This document shows, piece by piece, positions 57,716-59,080 of a DNA stretch of 59,080 nt. The translations under genes and the position numbers were made by a program. The stretch covers positions 1-59,080 of the forward strand of contig JAKOVA010000159.1 of the NCBI GenBank assembly GCA_029782335.1, read 5' to 3'. How positions within the stretch are numbered: position 1 is the first letter of the stretch; each line of letters starts with the position of its first letter. Source of the DNA: Actinomycetes bacterium (lineage in GTDB: Bacteria; Actinomycetota; Acidimicrobiia; Acidimicrobiales; Microtrichaceae). Under the pieces are notes generated by a model, which was not told the origin of the DNA, ran no database searches, and saw only the letters and a list, made by a program, of their open reading frames with translations.

Positions 57716-59080
57716 GTGATCCCCCCCAGGATGCGCCCGATCCTCGAGTTGGCCCGCCCGCTCGGCGAGATGTTCGCCGCCCGTGGGCATCGCATCTATC
57801 TCGTCGGCGGCATTGTGCGTGATCTGCTCGCCGACCGCGAGATCGACGACGCCGACCTCGACTTCACCACCGACGCCACGCCCGCTGAGATCAAGGAGAT
57901 CGTCGGGCCGTGGGCGACCTCGCTGTGGACCCAGGGCGAACGTTTCGGCACGATCGGCTGTTCGACCGGTGGACGTGTCGTGGAGATCACCACCCACCGT
58001 GCGGAGGCGTATCAGCCCGAAAGCCGGAAGCCGGACGTCGAGTTCTCGAGGTCGATCGAGGTCGACCTGTCACGACGGGACTTCACGATCAACGCGATGG
58101 CGCTCGATGTCACCGCCGCCGAGCCACAGCTCATCGATCCTTTCGGCGGCGCGGAGGACCTGATCGCCCGTCGCCTCGTCACGCCGATCGACCCCGAGGA
58201 GTCCTTCAGCGACGACCCTCTGCGGATGCTCCGCGCCGCGCGGTTCATCGCCTCGTTCGGCCTCGAGCCCTCCGGGGCGTTGCGGGACGCCGTCACGGGC
58301 CTCGCCGACCGACTCGAGATCGTGTCGGTCGAGCGGATTCGAGTCGAGCTCGACAAGCTGATGGTCGCAGAAGACCCCTCGGCCGGCTTGTGGTTTCTCA
58401 CCGACACGGGCCTCGCGCAGATGTTCCTGCCGGAGCTCCCGGCGATGCGGGTCGAGCAGGATCCGATTCATCGCCACAAGGACGTGTTGAGCCACACCAT
58501 CGCGGTCGTCTCCAAGACGAGCCCACGACTCAAGCTGCGTCTCGCCGCGCTGTTCCACGACATCGGCAAGCCCAAGACCCGTTCGTTCGGACCCTCGGGC
58601 GTGTCGTTTCACCACCACGAGGTCGTTGGGGCACGGATGACCCGTGACCGCATGAAGGCGTTGCGGTACTCCAACGAAATGGTCGCCGACGTGTCGCAGC
58701 TCGTCTTCCTCCACCTGCGGTTCCACACCTACGCCATGGGCTGGACCGACTCCGCAGTGCGGCGGTTCGTTCGTGACGCGGGCGACCAGCTCGAGGACCT
58801 GATCGAGCTCACTCGATGCGACTGCACCACGCGGGACCGGCGGAAGGCGGAGCGCCTGAGCCGGCGGATGGACGAGCTGGAGGAACGCATCGACGCCCTC
58901 GCTGCCGCTGAAGAGCTCCGCGCGCTCCGGCCCGACCTGAGTGGCGACGAGGTCATGGCGCACCTCGGCATTGGGCCGGGACCGACGGTCGGACGCGCGC
59001 TGCGGTATCTCCTCGATCTTCGAATCGAGGAGGGACCGCTGGGCGCGGAAGAGGCGATCCGCCGCCTCGACGCCTGGTAC
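57716..59080 (+). CDS. CCA-adding tRNA nucleotidyltransferase, 3' partial
   Basis: Reads to the window end without a stop; 455 residues visible. Starts at GTG or the ATG five codons later. The nucleotidyltransferase core has YLVGGIVRDLL, DADLDFTTDA and LSRRDFTINAMALD; the HD domain follows with LAALFHDIGKPKTRSF. It matches the actinobacterial PcnA, CCA-adding type, adding CCA to tRNA 3' ends. Position beside DUF6049 and the MviN-like gene matches mycobacteria. Confidence 0.94.
   Translation, partial: MIPPRMRPILELARPLGEMFAARGHRIYLVGGIVRDLLADREIDDADLDFTTDATPAEIKEIVGPWATSLWTQGERFGTIGCSTGGRVVEITTHRAEAYQPESRKPDVEFSRSIEVDLSRRDFTINAMALDVTAAEPQLIDPFGGAEDLIARRLVTPIDPEESFSDDPLRMLRAARFIASFGLEPSGALRDAVTGLADRLEIVSVERIRVELDKLMVAEDPSAGLWFLTDTGLAQMFLPELPAMRVEQDPIHRHKDVLSHTIAVVSKTSPRLKLRLAALFHDIGKPKTRSFGPSGVSFHHHEVVGARMTRDRMKALRYSNEMVADVSQLVFLHLRFHTYAMGWTDSAVRRFVRDAGDQLEDLIELTRCDCTTRDRRKAERLSRRMDELEERIDALAAAEELRALRPDLSGDEVMAHLGIGPGPTVGRALRYLLDLRIEEGPLGAEEAIRRLDAWY

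Overview
The window is about 59 kb of dense, high-GC DNA with many GTG and TTG starts and frequent ATGA/GTGA gene overlaps. The origin-proximal gene order is that of Actinobacteria: pcnA/CCA-transferase - DUF6049 - kinase - sigM-like - anti-sigma - trxB - trxA - cwlM-like - parB/parA - rsmG - jag - yidC - yidD - rnpA - rpmH - dnaA - dnaN - recF - DUF721 - gyrB - gyrA - DUF3566 - tRNA-Ile - DLW-39-like. Together with a mycothiol-type DinB enzyme, a DUF4395 protein and a TadE-like protein, this suggests a free-living actinobacterium. Class Acidimicrobiia is my best guess; it is an inference, not a phylogeny.

Left part (1-20 kb): metabolic and regulatory genes in short operons. They are a truncated trehalose synthase-maltokinase fusion, a CAP-domain lipoprotein, RarD plus an RsbW-like protein, a coiled-coil protein that looks like a decayed SMC/RecN ATPase, an MpaB-type oxygenase diverging from a TetR gene across a clear operator, a P450 overlapping a second TetR gene behind a second operator, an acyl-ACP desaturase, thioesterase II, a transaminase/omega-amidase pair, a large PLD-nuclease/SF2-helicase protein that looks defence-related, DUF4395, a zinc-ribbon protein, an inositol-phosphatase-like enzyme and a mycothiol-dependent isomerase-like protein.

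Middle-left (19.5-31 kb): a FliA/WhiG-type sigma factor, a membrane Ser/Thr kinase coupled to an FHA protein, and the most unusual locus, a 2.3-kresidue RHS/YD-repeat lipoprotein translationally coupled to a GH18 chitinase-like lipoprotein. The RHS protein ends in a low-GC, Cys-rich, Gly-rich 180-residue tip that behaves like a polymorphic-toxin tip, carries a G9 homopolymer near its end, and has no obvious immunity gene.

Origin region (31-50 kb): gyrA, gyrB, DUF721, recF, dnaN and dnaA read leftwards; rpmH, rnpA, yidD, yidC, jag, rsmG, parA and parB read rightwards. DnaA-box clusters lie in three separate intergenic regions. Two perfect 16-bp parS palindromes lie next to parA, one of them inside rsmG. 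Both gyrase subunits carry non-canonical residues at the classical quinolone-resistance positions.

Right part (48-59 kb): a cell-envelope and redox block with a pseudo-amidase of the CwlM type, thioredoxin and its reductase, an ECF sigma/anti-sigma pair, and a kinase-TM-discoidin protein. That last protein matches the C-terminal half of mycobacterial MviN, but here it stands alone, has intact kinase motifs, and has no murJ beside it. DUF6049, a GNAT acetyltransferase, a class II deacetylase-like enzyme and a CCA-adding enzyme that runs off the window follow.
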